Of a DNA stretch of 64,000 bases, positions 8,183 to 16,695 are shown piece after piece. This stretch comes from Pseudomonas sp. FP2335 (GTDB lineage: Bacteria > Pseudomonadota > Gammaproteobacteria > Pseudomonadales > Pseudomonadaceae), in the NCBI RefSeq assembly GCF_030687535.1, contig NZ_CP117437.1, forward strand, positions 3,741,501 to 3,805,500, read 5' to 3'. The notes beneath the pieces are model-generated. The model saw nothing but the letters and a program-made list of their open reading frames with translations. It had not been told where the DNA came from and searched no databases. The number at the start of each line of letters is the position of its first letter. Position 1 is the first letter of the stretch. Both the position numbers and the translations under genes were made by a program.

Positions 8183-10576
8183 TCAACCTTCACGCATCAA
8201 AAGGGTGATGGCCTTTGCGCGTGCTCTCTTGAGGCAGTCCTCACACACCGACTGCGGCAACTCACGCAACGCAAAGCTCTGGCCCGCAGGCTGCTCCCAC
8301 ACATGCTGCCCCTTGAGGAGCAACTTGCCGGGGCTGTGGATGTCGATTGCGCCACTCGGGTGGATCCGCAGGTAACCGCCACCACACCCCAGGGTGATGC
8401 CGTTCCTGGCGGTCAGGTGCACTTGCCCCTGCACCGACTGCACGCTGATGTCCTGCTGTGCGATCAAATTGAGCAAATCACCGTGGGACTCGATTTCCAG
8501 CGGCCCCTTGCCCGAAACCAGGCGCATGCCGTGTTGCTGAGCGAGCAGGGAAATGCCTCTGTTGGCGTGAGCCGAGAGTTGCTGGGCGGCGGCTAGATGG
8601 ATGTCGTCGTGGCTTTGCAGGTACAGCGCGTCGCCGCTTTTGAGCAGCAGGCTGGACGGCGTAACCGCGCCAATACCTTGGGGAGCGCTGAGCAGGATGG
8701 CCGGGGCTGCCAGGTCTTTTGCGTCAGCCTGCAACTGCTGTAAACCGTTGATGGACGGTTGAGGGCTTCGGTGGGCCTGGGCGATGGTCTGCCAGTCGGC
8801 CATTTGCTGCGCAGCTCCCTGTATCAGCTGCGTGGCCGGGTCCATCGCCAAGACCGCGCCAGAGGCTTTGCTCTGTTGATCCGCACTGATCAGCAGGCCT
8901 TTTGCGGCCCGCATCGCGCCCCAGCCGTCAGTGCGCAGTTCGAACCCCTCGCCGCGTTTTTTCTTTGCGGCATCTACGATATGACCGAGGTTTAGCTGGC
9001 TCTTGCCGCTGTATTCGGTGCTGAGCTTGATGTGCTCCTCACCCCGGGTATCATCCATGCGCAATTTGTTATTGGCCGGCGTGCGCAACACATTGCGTTT
9101 GTAGTTGCGCAGGGTGACGTGATCAGGGCGTGCGCTGTCGTGCAGGGCGTGGGCAATATAAGGGCGGTCTGGGTCACCTTGCTCGAACGCCACGGCCACT
9201 TCGGTGCCCGCGATCAGTGGCAGGTGCAAGCCGTGAGTATCCCCCGCATAAGGCCGGGCCAGGCGCAGCCAGAGGCTTTCCTCGCCGCGCGTCCAAGTGT
9301 CGCGATCAAACAGGAAATTGACCTTGTAGCGCCCCTCCAGGTCGATATGCGCGTAAGGGTCGTTCACCCCCGGGTTGGAGACACGAGCCGGGACGGTGCC
9401 GGCGATACTTGGCTTGGGTTGCAACGGCGGTCGGTAACACACGGTTTCCGAATAGGGGATGGCGCCGAAGCTGACCTCAAGGCTGCGATCGCGGGCAGCA
9501 CGGGTTGTCAGTTGGGTGATCACCACCCTGGGCATGAACGCCTTGGGCGCGCCGCCGGTAATGGTCAGTACCTGGCCTGGCGCCAGCGTTGCACTGGTGC
9601 TAAGCCCGCTGAGCCGGGTCTGGTTATTGAGGTAGCGTTCATGCCGCAGGCGCGCGTAGCTGTAGCCGCTTTCGGTGGGCAGGTCCTCGTCGGTATCCAG
9701 CCTGTTCCCGAGCACGCTGTAGGGTTCGGCATAGTGGTATGCCTCGCCATAAGTGGTGGTGGCACCACGGGTCTGGTCGATGTCGCCGTCGAGACACGCA
9801 TTGGCATCCCGGTATTGATAAGCGCGAACGTTGACGTGTTGCTCTACAACCTGATGGTGGGTTTGCAGTTTCCACACACAGTCCTGATCGCTGCTAAGCC
9901 CGGAGGGCGGTCGATAGGGCAACTCGACGTCGAACTGGTAGTAACGCTGGTGATCGTGAAACTCCACGACATCAAGATTCAATCGCTCATCGCGAACGAA
10001 GCGATACCAGATGCCAACGTCGGCCAGCAGCCGTGAAATAAAGGCCAGATCACTTTCGTCGTACTGCATGACCTGCTCGCGCCTGGGGTAGTCGCGCAGC
10101 AGTTGGAAGTAAAAATCTTGCCCTTCAAAACCGTGACGGCTACGCAGGATGTACTCAACGATCTGCGGCACGGATTGCTGCTGGTAAATGCGAAATTGCT
10201 TGCCCTGCGCCAGCAGCGCCAAACGTGGTTCGAGGATGATTTCGTAGCGGCCTTCATCACTGGAACCAGACAGGCGTTTGAAGCCGGTGACAACGCCGGT
10301 CAGGGTGCGAAGTGGCTTGTTTTTTGGAGGTGGCTGCCAAACCAGGACAGGCTTGGGCGGCAAGGAAAAAAGGCTGAAAGTTGCGGGTTTGCCCAGCACT
10401 CGGTCGACCGCCAGATCGCGCTCGGTGCAGGTGAATTCGATGTGGTACTTGAAGGGAAGGCTCAGCTGCTCTTCGCCGCGAAAAGCCAGCACGTCGAGCA
10501 ACGGATCGACACCGTAGACCCTGAGCCTGTGTCGGCTGTGATCAAAGAAAGCGCTCGGCAGTACGCTCGTATTCAT
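8183..10576 (-). CDS. vgrG: VgrG spike protein with C-terminal DUF2345 region
   Basis: A 797-residue VgrG. The first 380 residues form the gp27-like part (HRLRVYGVDPLLDVLAFRGEE, YDESDLAFISRLLADVGIWYRF). The OB/gp5 region follows with DPYAHIDLEGRYKVNFLFD and the family hallmark GTEVAVAFEQGDPDRPYI near 450-475. The C-terminal half contains the repetitive beta-helix and DUF2345 region, ending in a short Cys-containing tail (CEDCLKRA) that may hold the adaptor or PAAR. No evident toxin domain is fused. It is the first gene of the minus-strand island, and no core T6SS genes (tssB, tssC, clpV) are seen nearby, so this is an orphan vgrG that would need a T6SS encoded elsewhere. Confidence 0.93.
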   Translation of the reverse strand: MNTSVLPSAFFDHSRHRLRVYGVDPLLDVLAFRGEEQLSLPFKYHIEFTCTERDLAVDRVLGKPATFSLFSLPPKPVLVWQPPPKNKPLRTLTGVVTGFKRLSGSSDEGRYEIILEPRLALLAQGKQFRIYQQQSVPQIVEYILRSRHGFEGQDFYFQLLRDYPRREQVMQYDESDLAFISRLLADVGIWYRFVRDERLNLDVVEFHDHQRYYQFDVELPYRPPSGLSSDQDCVWKLQTHHQVVEQHVNVRAYQYRDANACLDGDIDQTRGATTTYGEAYHYAEPYSVLGNRLDTDEDLPTESGYSYARLRHERYLNNQTRLSGLSTSATLAPGQVLTITGGAPKAFMPRVVITQLTTRAARDRSLEVSFGAIPYSETVCYRPPLQPKPSIAGTVPARVSNPGVNDPYAHIDLEGRYKVNFLFDRDTWTRGEESLWLRLARPYAGDTHGLHLPLIAGTEVAVAFEQGDPDRPYIAHALHDSARPDHVTLRNYKRNVLRTPANNKLRMDDTRGEEHIKLSTEYSGKSQLNLGHIVDAAKKKRGEGFELRTDGWGAMRAAKGLLISADQQSKASGAVLAMDPATQLIQGAAQQMADWQTIAQAHRSPQPSINGLQQLQADAKDLAAPAILLSAPQGIGAVTPSSLLLKSGDALYLQSHDDIHLAAAQQLSAHANRGISLLAQQHGMRLVSGKGPLEIESHGDLLNLIAQQDISVQSVQGQVHLTARNGITLGCGGGYLRIHPSGAIDIHSPGKLLLKGQHVWEQPAGQSFALRELPQSVCEDCLKRARAKAITLLMREG

Positions 10577-10714
10577 ACCTTGTCATCCCTGGACGGTGCG
10601 AAAGTCCAGAGAGTAAAGATTTGTTATCGGCGAATAATGTCGGAAAGGTCCTCTTTAAAAGCAGGGCACTTCCCAACCTATAGCGTCGGTTGCCGATGTG
10701 AACACAGATCCAAC

Positions 10715-10804
10715 TGTGCGGGCTTGCTCGCGAAGGCGGTGTGTCAGTCAACCAAGGCATCGACTGAACCACCGTCTTCGCAGGCAAGCCAGCTCCCACA
10801 GGGG
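10715..10804. repeat. REPIN-like inverted repeat
   Basis: Inverted pair with a left arm around GGGCTTGCTCGCGAAGGCGG and a right arm around CCGTCTTCGCAGGCAAGCC followed by AGCTCCCACAGGGG. The arms are imperfect. It lies between the end of the efflux operon and the upstream region of vgrG, so it may act as transcription terminator or mRNA stabiliser for emrB. The remaining bases 10577-10714 probably hold the vgrG promoter, but I cannot name one with confidence. Confidence 0.8.
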
Positions 10805-10826
10805 ATTGCATTCCACATTTCGTGGA

Positions 10827-12356
10827 TCAGTGCCCGGAAGCCGCCGGCCCCGCCTTCGCCGTAAACGGCGGCTTCGCCAGCCACACCAACAGCATCAACC
10901 CCATGAACATCCACCCCAGCAACGTGAAGTAATCCACGGTGGACATCATGTATGCCTGGCTGGTGAGGATCTGGTCCAGCTGCGTGTAGGCTTTCTGCCC
11001 TGCCCCGCCCAAGGCATCCAGCGCATTGCGTGTGGCCGAGTCGTAGGTGGTCATGTTTTCACTCATGTAGGCATGGTGCTGGTCTGCGCGGCGAATCCAG
11101 ATCCAGGTGGTCAGCGACGCCGCGAAGCTGCCGCCCAGGGTCCGCAGGAAGGTCGCCAGGCCGGCGCCGTCGGCGATCTGGTGCGGCGGCAGGTCGGACA
11201 TGAGGATGCTCAAGGTCGGCATAAAGAACAGCGCCACGCCGATGCCCATGAACAGCTGCACCAGGGCGATGTGCTGGAAGTCCACCTCATTGGTAAAGCC
11301 CGCCCGCATGAAGCAGCTCAAGCCAATTGCCAGGAACGCCAGGCCCGCCAGCAGACGCAGGTCGAACTTGTGCGCGTACTTGCCCACGAACGGCGACATC
11401 AACACCGGCAGGATGCCGATCGGCGCCACCGCCAGGCCGGCCCAGGTGGCGGTGTAGCCCATCTGGGTTTGCAGCCATTGCGGCAGGATCAGGTTGATCC
11501 CGAAGAAGCCCGCATAACCGAGGATCAACACGATGGTGCCGATGCGGAAGTTGCGGTGCGCGAACAGCTTCAGGTTGACCACCGGGTGTTTGTCGGTGAG
11601 CTCCCAAATGATGAACACCGCCAGGGCAATCACCGAAATCGCCGCGCCGATGATGATGAAGTTGGATTCGAACCAGTCCAGGTCATTGCCCTTGTCGAGG
11701 ATGATCTGCAAGGCGCCCACACCGACGATCAAGCTGAGCAACCCAACGTAATCCATCGGTTGGTGGCTGGTGACCACCGGGCGTTTCTTCAGCTGCGAAC
11801 GCACCACCATCACTGCAAAGATGCCGATCGGCACGTTGATAAAGAAGATCCACGGCCAGCTGTAGCTGTCGGTGATCCAGCCACCGAGGATCGGCCCTGC
11901 AATCGGCGCCACCACCGTGACCATCGCCAGCAACGCCAGGGCCATGCCGCGCCTCGCCGGCGGGTAGACCGCGATCAGCAAGGTCTGGGTCATCGGGTAC
12001 AACGGCCCCGCGACCAGGCCTTGCAGGACCCGGAAGGCGATCAGCTCGGGCATCGACGTGGAAATACCACAGAGGAACGACGCCAACACAAACAGGATGG
12101 TCGCCCACAGGAACAGCTTCACCTCGCCAAACCGGCGGCTGAGCCAGCCGGTGAGCGGCAAGGCGATGGCGTTGCTCACCGCAAACGAGGTGATGACCCA
12201 GGTGCCCTGCTCCGAACTCACGCCAAGGTTGCCGGAAATCGTCGGCAACGCCACGTTGGCGATGGTGGTGTCGAGCACCTGCATAAAGGTCGCCAGCGAC
12301 AGGCCAATAGTGGCCATCAACAGGCTGGGTGGCGTGAAGGAGGCGTTATTGCTCAT
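10827..12356 (-). CDS. emrB: EmrB/DHA2-family MFS drug efflux transporter
   Basis: A 509-residue polytopic protein with about 14 TM segments. Motif D1 LDTTIANVALPTI lies in the first helix, WLSRRFGEVK gives the loop 2-3 motif A-like segment, and APIAGPILGGWI gives motif C typical of drug-proton antiporters. It would export toxic hydrophobic compounds across the inner membrane using the proton gradient, working with the adaptor and outer-membrane channel encoded just upstream in the same operon. The start overlaps the adaptor stop by one base (TGATG). The substrate cannot be told from sequence. Confidence 0.9.
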   Translation of the reverse strand: MSNNASFTPPSLLMATIGLSLATFMQVLDTTIANVALPTISGNLGVSSEQGTWVITSFAVSNAIALPLTGWLSRRFGEVKLFLWATILFVLASFLCGISTSMPELIAFRVLQGLVAGPLYPMTQTLLIAVYPPARRGMALALLAMVTVVAPIAGPILGGWITDSYSWPWIFFINVPIGIFAVMVVRSQLKKRPVVTSHQPMDYVGLLSLIVGVGALQIILDKGNDLDWFESNFIIIGAAISVIALAVFIIWELTDKHPVVNLKLFAHRNFRIGTIVLILGYAGFFGINLILPQWLQTQMGYTATWAGLAVAPIGILPVLMSPFVGKYAHKFDLRLLAGLAFLAIGLSCFMRAGFTNEVDFQHIALVQLFMGIGVALFFMPTLSILMSDLPPHQIADGAGLATFLRTLGGSFAASLTTWIWIRRADQHHAYMSENMTTYDSATRNALDALGGAGQKAYTQLDQILTSQAYMMSTVDYFTLLGWMFMGLMLLVWLAKPPFTAKAGPAASGH

Positions 12357-13555
12357 CAGCGTTGCACAGCCTTGGGCGCGGCGAGGCTGTTGTCATGGAT
12401 CAACTGGGTGATCATGGCATCGGCCTCGGCGAGCTGGCGGTCATACACGTTGGTGCTGAACGAGGCTTTTTGCGGCGCCTGTTGCGCCAGCACCGGGCCG
12501 CTCTGGTCGTGCAGGTCAACGCTGACCTGGGTCGACAAGCCCACCCGCAGCGGGTGCTTGGCCAGCTCGGTGGCGTTTATGTGGATGCGCACCGGTACCC
12601 GCTGCACGATCTTGATCCAGTTACCCGTGGCGTTCTGCGCCGGCAGCAAGGCAAATGCACTGCCGGTGCCCGCGCCGAGGCTATCGATGGTGCCGCTGAA
12701 TTTCACGTCACTGCCATAGATGTCCGACTCGATGTCCACCGGCTGGCCGATGCGCATATCGCGCAGCTGGGTCTCCTTGAAGTTGGCGTCGATCCACAGT
12801 TGGTTCAGCGGGATCACCGCCATCAACGCGGTGCCTGGTTGCACGCGCTGGCCCAGTTGCACGGTGCGCTTGGCGACGTAGCCGGTGACCGGCGCGATCA
12901 GGGTGCTGCGCGCATCGGTCAGGTAGGCCTGGCGCAGTTGCGCGGCGGCGGCTTGCACGTCCGGGTGGGAGCTGATCACGGTGTCATCCACCAGCGCGTT
13001 GGTGGTTTTCAGTTGTTGCTCCAGGTTGGTCAGGGCGTTCTTCGCGGCGGTCAGGCTGTCGCGGGCGTGGGACAGTTCTTCCTGGGAAATCGCGCCACCC
13101 TGGGCCAGGGTTTTACGCCGGTTGAAGTTGTCCTGGGCGGTTTGCACGTCGGCTTTCTGCGCGTTGACCTGGGCCTTCATGCCGTCGACGTTGCTGTACA
13201 GGCCGCGCACCTGGCGCACGGTGCGGGCCAGGTTGGCCTGGGCACTTTGCAGGCCGACGGCGGCGTCGTTCGGGTCGAAGTTGACCAGCACCTGGCCTTC
13301 GTGGACCAGGTCGCCATCGTCGGCGCCGATGCTGACCACGGTGCCCGTGACCAGCGGGGTGATTTCCACCACGTTGCCGTTCACATAGGCGTCGTCGGTG
13401 CTTTCGCTGAAGCGCCCGTAAAGTTCGTGCCAGGCCCACACGCCGACGACGCTGAGGATGACGATCAGCGCCAGGCCGATCAGCATCACTTTGCGTTTGC
13501 GTGGGTTGTTGTCTTTCGGTTGTTCGGTTGCGTTGGTGTTTTCGGCAGTGGCCAT
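12356..13555 (-). CDS. emrA: EmrA/HlyD-family membrane fusion protein
   Basis: A 399-residue periplasmic adaptor: one TM helix at about 23-44 (KVMLIGLALIVILSVVGVW), then a lipoyl half GTVVSIGADDGDLVHEGQVLVNF, a coiled-coil hairpin at about 100-200 and a beta-barrel part with TLIAPVTGYVAKRTVQLGQRVQPG. It bridges the MFS pump and the outer-membrane factor. It is the third gene of the marR-led operon, 15 nt after the outer-membrane lipoprotein gene and one base overlapping emrB. The long hairpin fits EmrA-type adaptors. Confidence 0.9.
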   Translation of the reverse strand: MATAENTNATEQPKDNNPRKRKVMLIGLALIVILSVVGVWAWHELYGRFSESTDDAYVNGNVVEITPLVTGTVVSIGADDGDLVHEGQVLVNFDPNDAAVGLQSAQANLARTVRQVRGLYSNVDGMKAQVNAQKADVQTAQDNFNRRKTLAQGGAISQEELSHARDSLTAAKNALTNLEQQLKTTNALVDDTVISSHPDVQAAAAQLRQAYLTDARSTLIAPVTGYVAKRTVQLGQRVQPGTALMAVIPLNQLWIDANFKETQLRDMRIGQPVDIESDIYGSDVKFSGTIDSLGAGTGSAFALLPAQNATGNWIKIVQRVPVRIHINATELAKHPLRVGLSTQVSVDLHDQSGPVLAQQAPQKASFSTNVYDRQLAEADAMITQLIHDNSLAAPKAVQR

Positions 13556-13570
13556 GACAAGTACCTCAAA

Positions 13571-15022
13571 TTATTCCGTGCGTGTGGCTGGGGTGGTCGC
13601 TGCCACGTTGTCGGCGCTGTAGCCGCCGCCCAGGGCCTGCATCAGTTGAATCGACAGATCGATCTGCGCGGCATTCAGGGTTGCCAGCTGACGCTGGGCC
13701 TGCAGCAGTTGCTGCTCGATGCTCAGCACATCCAGGTAGTTACCGATCCCGGAGCTGTAGCGCTGCACCCCGGTGTCGTAGGACTGCTGGGCAATGTCCG
13801 CGGCATGTTGCTGGGCCTGGATCTGCCGGCCGGTGTCGCGCAGTTGCGAAAGGGTGTTGCCGATATCGCCCAGGGCTTGCACCAGGGTTTTGTTGTACTG
13901 CGCCACCGCCAGGTCGTAGTCGGCGTCGCGGGCATCAAGGTCGGCGCGCAGGCGGCCGCCGTCGAAGATCGGCAGCGAGATCGTCGGTGCAATGTTGAAG
14001 AAGCGGCTGGCCGACCCGAACATCGCATCGCCCAGCAACGACTCGGCCCCAGCGCTCGCGCTCAGGTTGAGGTTGGGATAGAAGCGCGTCTTGCTGGCAT
14101 CGATGTTCCTGCCTGCCGATTCGACCCGCCAGCGTGCGGCGATCAGGTCCGGGCGCCGCCCCAGCAGCTCGGCCGGCAGCACCGAGGGCACGGCGACCGC
14201 GCTGGGTTTCAGCACAGTGGGCCGGGCCAATTCATTGCCACGGTCCGGGCCTTTGCCGAGCAACACGGCCAGGGCGATCTTGGCGCTTTTCAGCTGTTTT
14301 TCCGCGTCGATCAATTGCGACTGCGAGCTGGCTTCCAGGCTTTCGGTCTGCTGGTACTGGTATTGGCTGTCGATGCCCGAGTTCAGCCGGCGCTTGCCCA
14401 GGTCGAGCATCTGCCGGGTGCGCTTGAGGTCGTCATTGGCCAGGTCGCGCACGATATGGGCCTGGCCCAGGTCGCTGTAAGCCTTGGCCACGTTGGCGGC
14501 CAGGGTCAGGCGCGCGGCCTGCTGGTCGACCTGGGCGGCACGCGCCTCGCCCAACGCGGCTTCCCAGGCCGCACGCTGGCCGCCCCAGAGGTCGAAGGTG
14601 TAGTTGAAGCTGGCGCCAATATTGCGCACGGTCGAGTAGGCATCGCCCTGCCCGCGTGGGTCCTGGTCCTTGGCCAGGCGCGAGCGGGTCACACCGGCGC
14701 TGGCATCCAGGGTTGGCATACGCGCCGCGTCGGCGGCGTAGGCGGCGGCTTCGGCCTGATGGGCACGGGCGCTGGCCACTTGCATGTCCGGGCTGTTTTG
14801 CAGGGCTTCCTGGATCAGGCCGTCGAGTTGCGGGTCGCCGAGGCTTTTCCACCAATCGGCGCTGGGCCAGGCGGCACTCGACAGGGTCACGTCGCTCAAG
14901 GTCTTACCCGTTTGCAAAGTGCCGGCGTCGAGGCGTTTGCCTTGGGTGTCGAGGCCGCTGTAGTTGGCGCAACCGGCCATGCTCATGGCCACCAGCACCA
15001 GGCTGAGTGCACGTGTGTTCAT
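13571..15022 (-). CDS. NodT/OprM-family outer-membrane efflux lipoprotein
   Basis: A 483-residue TolC-like channel with a lipoprotein signal (MNTRALSLVLVAMSMAGC), giving a lipidated N-terminus. Two outer-membrane efflux repeats are visible, with typical segments SPDMQVASARAHQAEAAAY, ADYDLAVAQYNKTLVQALGDIGNTL and YSSGIGNYLDVLSIEQQLL. It completes the tripartite pump. The start overlaps the MarR regulator stop as ATGA, so channel, adaptor and pump are expressed as one message under the regulator's promoter. Confidence 0.9.
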   Translation of the reverse strand: MNTRALSLVLVAMSMAGCANYSGLDTQGKRLDAGTLQTGKTLSDVTLSSAAWPSADWWKSLGDPQLDGLIQEALQNSPDMQVASARAHQAEAAAYAADAARMPTLDASAGVTRSRLAKDQDPRGQGDAYSTVRNIGASFNYTFDLWGGQRAAWEAALGEARAAQVDQQAARLTLAANVAKAYSDLGQAHIVRDLANDDLKRTRQMLDLGKRRLNSGIDSQYQYQQTESLEASSQSQLIDAEKQLKSAKIALAVLLGKGPDRGNELARPTVLKPSAVAVPSVLPAELLGRRPDLIAARWRVESAGRNIDASKTRFYPNLNLSASAGAESLLGDAMFGSASRFFNIAPTISLPIFDGGRLRADLDARDADYDLAVAQYNKTLVQALGDIGNTLSQLRDTGRQIQAQQHAADIAQQSYDTGVQRYSSGIGNYLDVLSIEQQLLQAQRQLATLNAAQIDLSIQLMQALGGGYSADNVAATTPATRTE

Positions 15023-15492
15023 TGATTACCTACCCGCTGGATGACGATGGCGTCACCGGCAGCTACCAGAATTTTCTTGAGGATGCGCTCCAGGGTCTGC
15101 AGCTCGCCGGGCTCCAGGGCGCCGGCCAACTCGTTCATCGACTGGGCGCCGATGTGCGGCAGCATGTCGGCCAGGCGCTGGCCGTCTTCGGTGAGCACCA
15201 AGCGCACTTGGCGCCGGTCCTGCTCGGAACGCTGGCGCGCGAGCAAGCCTTTCTGTTCCAGGCGGTCGAGCATGCGGGTCATGGAACCGCTGTCCAGGGA
15301 CAGGTGGCGGCACAGCTCTGCCGGGGTGTCCACGTCGAACTGGGCAATGATGATCAACACCTTGAACTGCGCGGCGGTGACGCCGTACGGCTCCATATGG
15401 GTGTCGATAATGCGGTCCTTGAGCAGCGCCGCCCGGCCAAGGAGCAGGCCGAGGTGGCAGTTGCGAAAGCTGTCAGGGGTGAAGTGGGGCAT
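15019..15492 (-). CDS. MarR-family repressor of the efflux operon
   Basis: A 157-residue winged-helix regulator: the recognition region TPAELCRHLSLDSGSMTRMLDRLEQKGLL and the wing QRSEQDRRQVRLVLTEDG are classic MarR. It is first in the operon, followed without gap by the channel, adaptor and pump genes, and two perfect palindromes lie right upstream. The family normally represses its own operon and is released by small phenolic or drug ligands, so autoregulation is likely. A perfect TTGACA on the minus strand (15564-15559) could be the -35 box, with the distal operator in the spacer. Confidence 0.9.
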   Translation of the reverse strand: MPHFTPDSFRNCHLGLLLGRAALLKDRIIDTHMEPYGVTAAQFKVLIIIAQFDVDTPAELCRHLSLDSGSMTRMLDRLEQKGLLARQRSEQDRRQVRLVLTEDGQRLADMLPHIGAQSMNELAGALEPGELQTLERILKKILVAAGDAIVIQRVGNQ

Positions 15493-15506
15493 CGGAAGTC
15501 ACCTTA

Positions 15507-15528
15507 TTACTGCCTAGGCAGTGAATGT
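15507..15528. promoter_or_regulatory. MarR operator, proximal copy
   Basis: Contains the perfect 14-bp palindrome ACTGCCTAGGCAGT, flanked by TT on one side and GAATGT on the other. It starts 15 bp before the marR start codon, covering the presumed start of transcription. Confidence 0.8.
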
Positions 15529-15539
15529 ATGACAAGATG

Positions 15540-15561
15540 TTACTGCCTAGGCAGCGAATGT
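15540..15561. promoter_or_regulatory. MarR operator, distal copy
   Basis: A second copy of the operator with core CTGCCTAGGCAG, differing from the proximal copy at one base and with the same flanks. The start-to-start distance of 33 bp (about three helical turns) puts both on the same face of DNA. Confidence 0.8.
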
Positions 15562-15612
15562 CAAAAGAAATTATTAGCTTGCTTGGTAATTGGCGGATGA
15601 ATGGTGGGTTTC

Positions 15613-15655
15613 TAAGGATTACCTGATGGGTTGCGACGCCTTCGCTCAGTAATCT
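15613..15655 (+). promoter_or_regulatory. RcsB-box-like promoter of the adhesin gene
   Basis: TAAGGATTACCTGA at 15613-15626 is followed after 23 bp by TAATCT at 15650-15655, a fair -10 hexamer. The -35 position directly after the box (TGGGTT) is poor, which fits an activator-dependent promoter. The same arrangement recurs before the first kinase gene and the pilin gene. Confidence 0.6.
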
Positions 15656-15690
15656 GCGTAGTCCCTTGGCCAGTCGATAGCGACCTTTCC

Positions 15691-16641
15691 ATGACCTCTT
15701 TGAAACAGCTTGCCTGCCTCGCGGCAATCAGCCTGGCGGGTGCGCAAGCGGCCTTTGCGGCTAATTGCACCGTCACCACCAACACCAACGAAACCCTTAA
15801 TTTCGGCGCGAGCCTGGCCAATGGCAGCCTGACGGTTCCCGCTGACACACCCGACGGCACTGTGATTTACCAGGACACCGTGCAATCGGTTCGAAACGAA
15901 TGGAAATGCACGGGCGCTTCGCAATACGGCCTGGTGATGAACCCTGCACTGGGCTCGGTCACCAGCGGCTCGACCTACCCTATCGGCAAGACCGGGCTTT
16001 CATTCCGGATCTGGATCGACGCACTGAGCCGCTATGAGAAAAGGCCTTTCACGCTCAAGCCAGACAATTACGGCATCTCCCCAGGCTCGGTACGCCTGGA
16101 AATCGTCAAGTCAGGCCCGCTGTCTCCACAGGTCAAGGTCGCTGCCGGCAACCTGGGCAACTTGCAAGCTGACGATCTGATCATCAGCAAGTACAACCTC
16201 ACCAACCCCCTGGTGCTGAACGCCGCCTCCTGCCAGACCCCTTCCGTCCCCGTCGCCATGGGCGACGACTATCAGCTCTGGGAGTTTCGCGACGCAGGCG
16301 CAACCCCTCGCACCATTCGCTTCAACATCGGCTTGAACCAGTGCCAGACCGGTATCAATAAAGTCACCTATTCGCTCAAGGCCACCACCTCCGTCATCGA
16401 CGCGGCAAAAGGTGTCGTCGCGCTCAATGGCGGCTCCACGGCCAAAGGCATCGGCCTGCAATTGATGGATGATGCTGGGCAACCCATCGCGTTTGATACG
16501 ACCTACACCTTCAGCGGTTTCACCACCACGGGCGCCAACTTCAAGATCCCCTTGTCGGCCTCGTATTACCGCTTGCCCACCGGCAACGTCGAGGCTGGCA
16601 GCGCCAACACCGAAGTCACCTTTATCGTGAACTACCTGTAG
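15691..16641 (+). CDS. chaperone-usher fimbrial tip adhesin
   Basis: A 316-residue secreted protein. I chose ATG 15691 because it opens a standard signal peptide, MTSLKQLACLAAISLAGAQAAFA; the open frame reaches back to 15631. The length suggests a two-domain adhesin: an N-terminal binding domain (about 24-190, with Cys pairs) and a C-terminal pilin domain (from about ASCQTPSVP) ending EVTFIVNYL, the usual donor-strand C-terminus with aromatic and alternating hydrophobic residues. It is separated from its pilin, chaperone and usher by the four phosphorelay genes, but has the same promoter motif. The receptor is unknown. Confidence 0.75.
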   Translation: MTSLKQLACLAAISLAGAQAAFAANCTVTTNTNETLNFGASLANGSLTVPADTPDGTVIYQDTVQSVRNEWKCTGASQYGLVMNPALGSVTSGSTYPIGKTGLSFRIWIDALSRYEKRPFTLKPDNYGISPGSVRLEIVKSGPLSPQVKVAAGNLGNLQADDLIISKYNLTNPLVLNAASCQTPSVPVAMGDDYQLWEFRDAGATPRTIRFNIGLNQCQTGINKVTYSLKATTSVIDAAKGVVALNGGSTAKGIGLQLMDDAGQPIAFDTTYTFSGFTTTGANFKIPLSASYYRLPTGNVEAGSANTEVTFIVNYL

Positions 16642-16646
16642 CAAAC

Positions 16647-16689
16647 TAAGGATCGTCTGATTTTTCCTAAACCCGGCCACGCCTAGAGT
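16647..16689 (+). promoter_or_regulatory. RcsB-box-like promoter of the phosphorelay operon
   Basis: TAAGGATCGTCTGA at 16647-16660, then 23 bp, then TAGAGT at 16684-16689. The 14-mer is identical to the copy before the pilin gene. A start of transcription about 7 bp after the -10 would fall on the kinase ATG at 16696, raising the possibility of a leaderless message. The box matches the enterobacterial RcsAB consensus TAAGAATATTCTTA, as I remember it, at 10 of 14 positions. Confidence 0.6.
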
Positions 16690-16695
16690 GCCGGG

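Noticed and set aside
10698..12719. A 673-codon plus-strand open frame opposite emrB
   Set aside because: The composition is that of an antisense shadow (His, Gln, Arg rich), and it crosses a REPIN and two real genes.
12362..15025. An 887-codon plus-strand open frame opposite the efflux genes
   Set aside because: The opposite strand encodes well-recognised EmrA and outer-membrane channel proteins with proper starts and overlaps; the plus-strand product has no family features.
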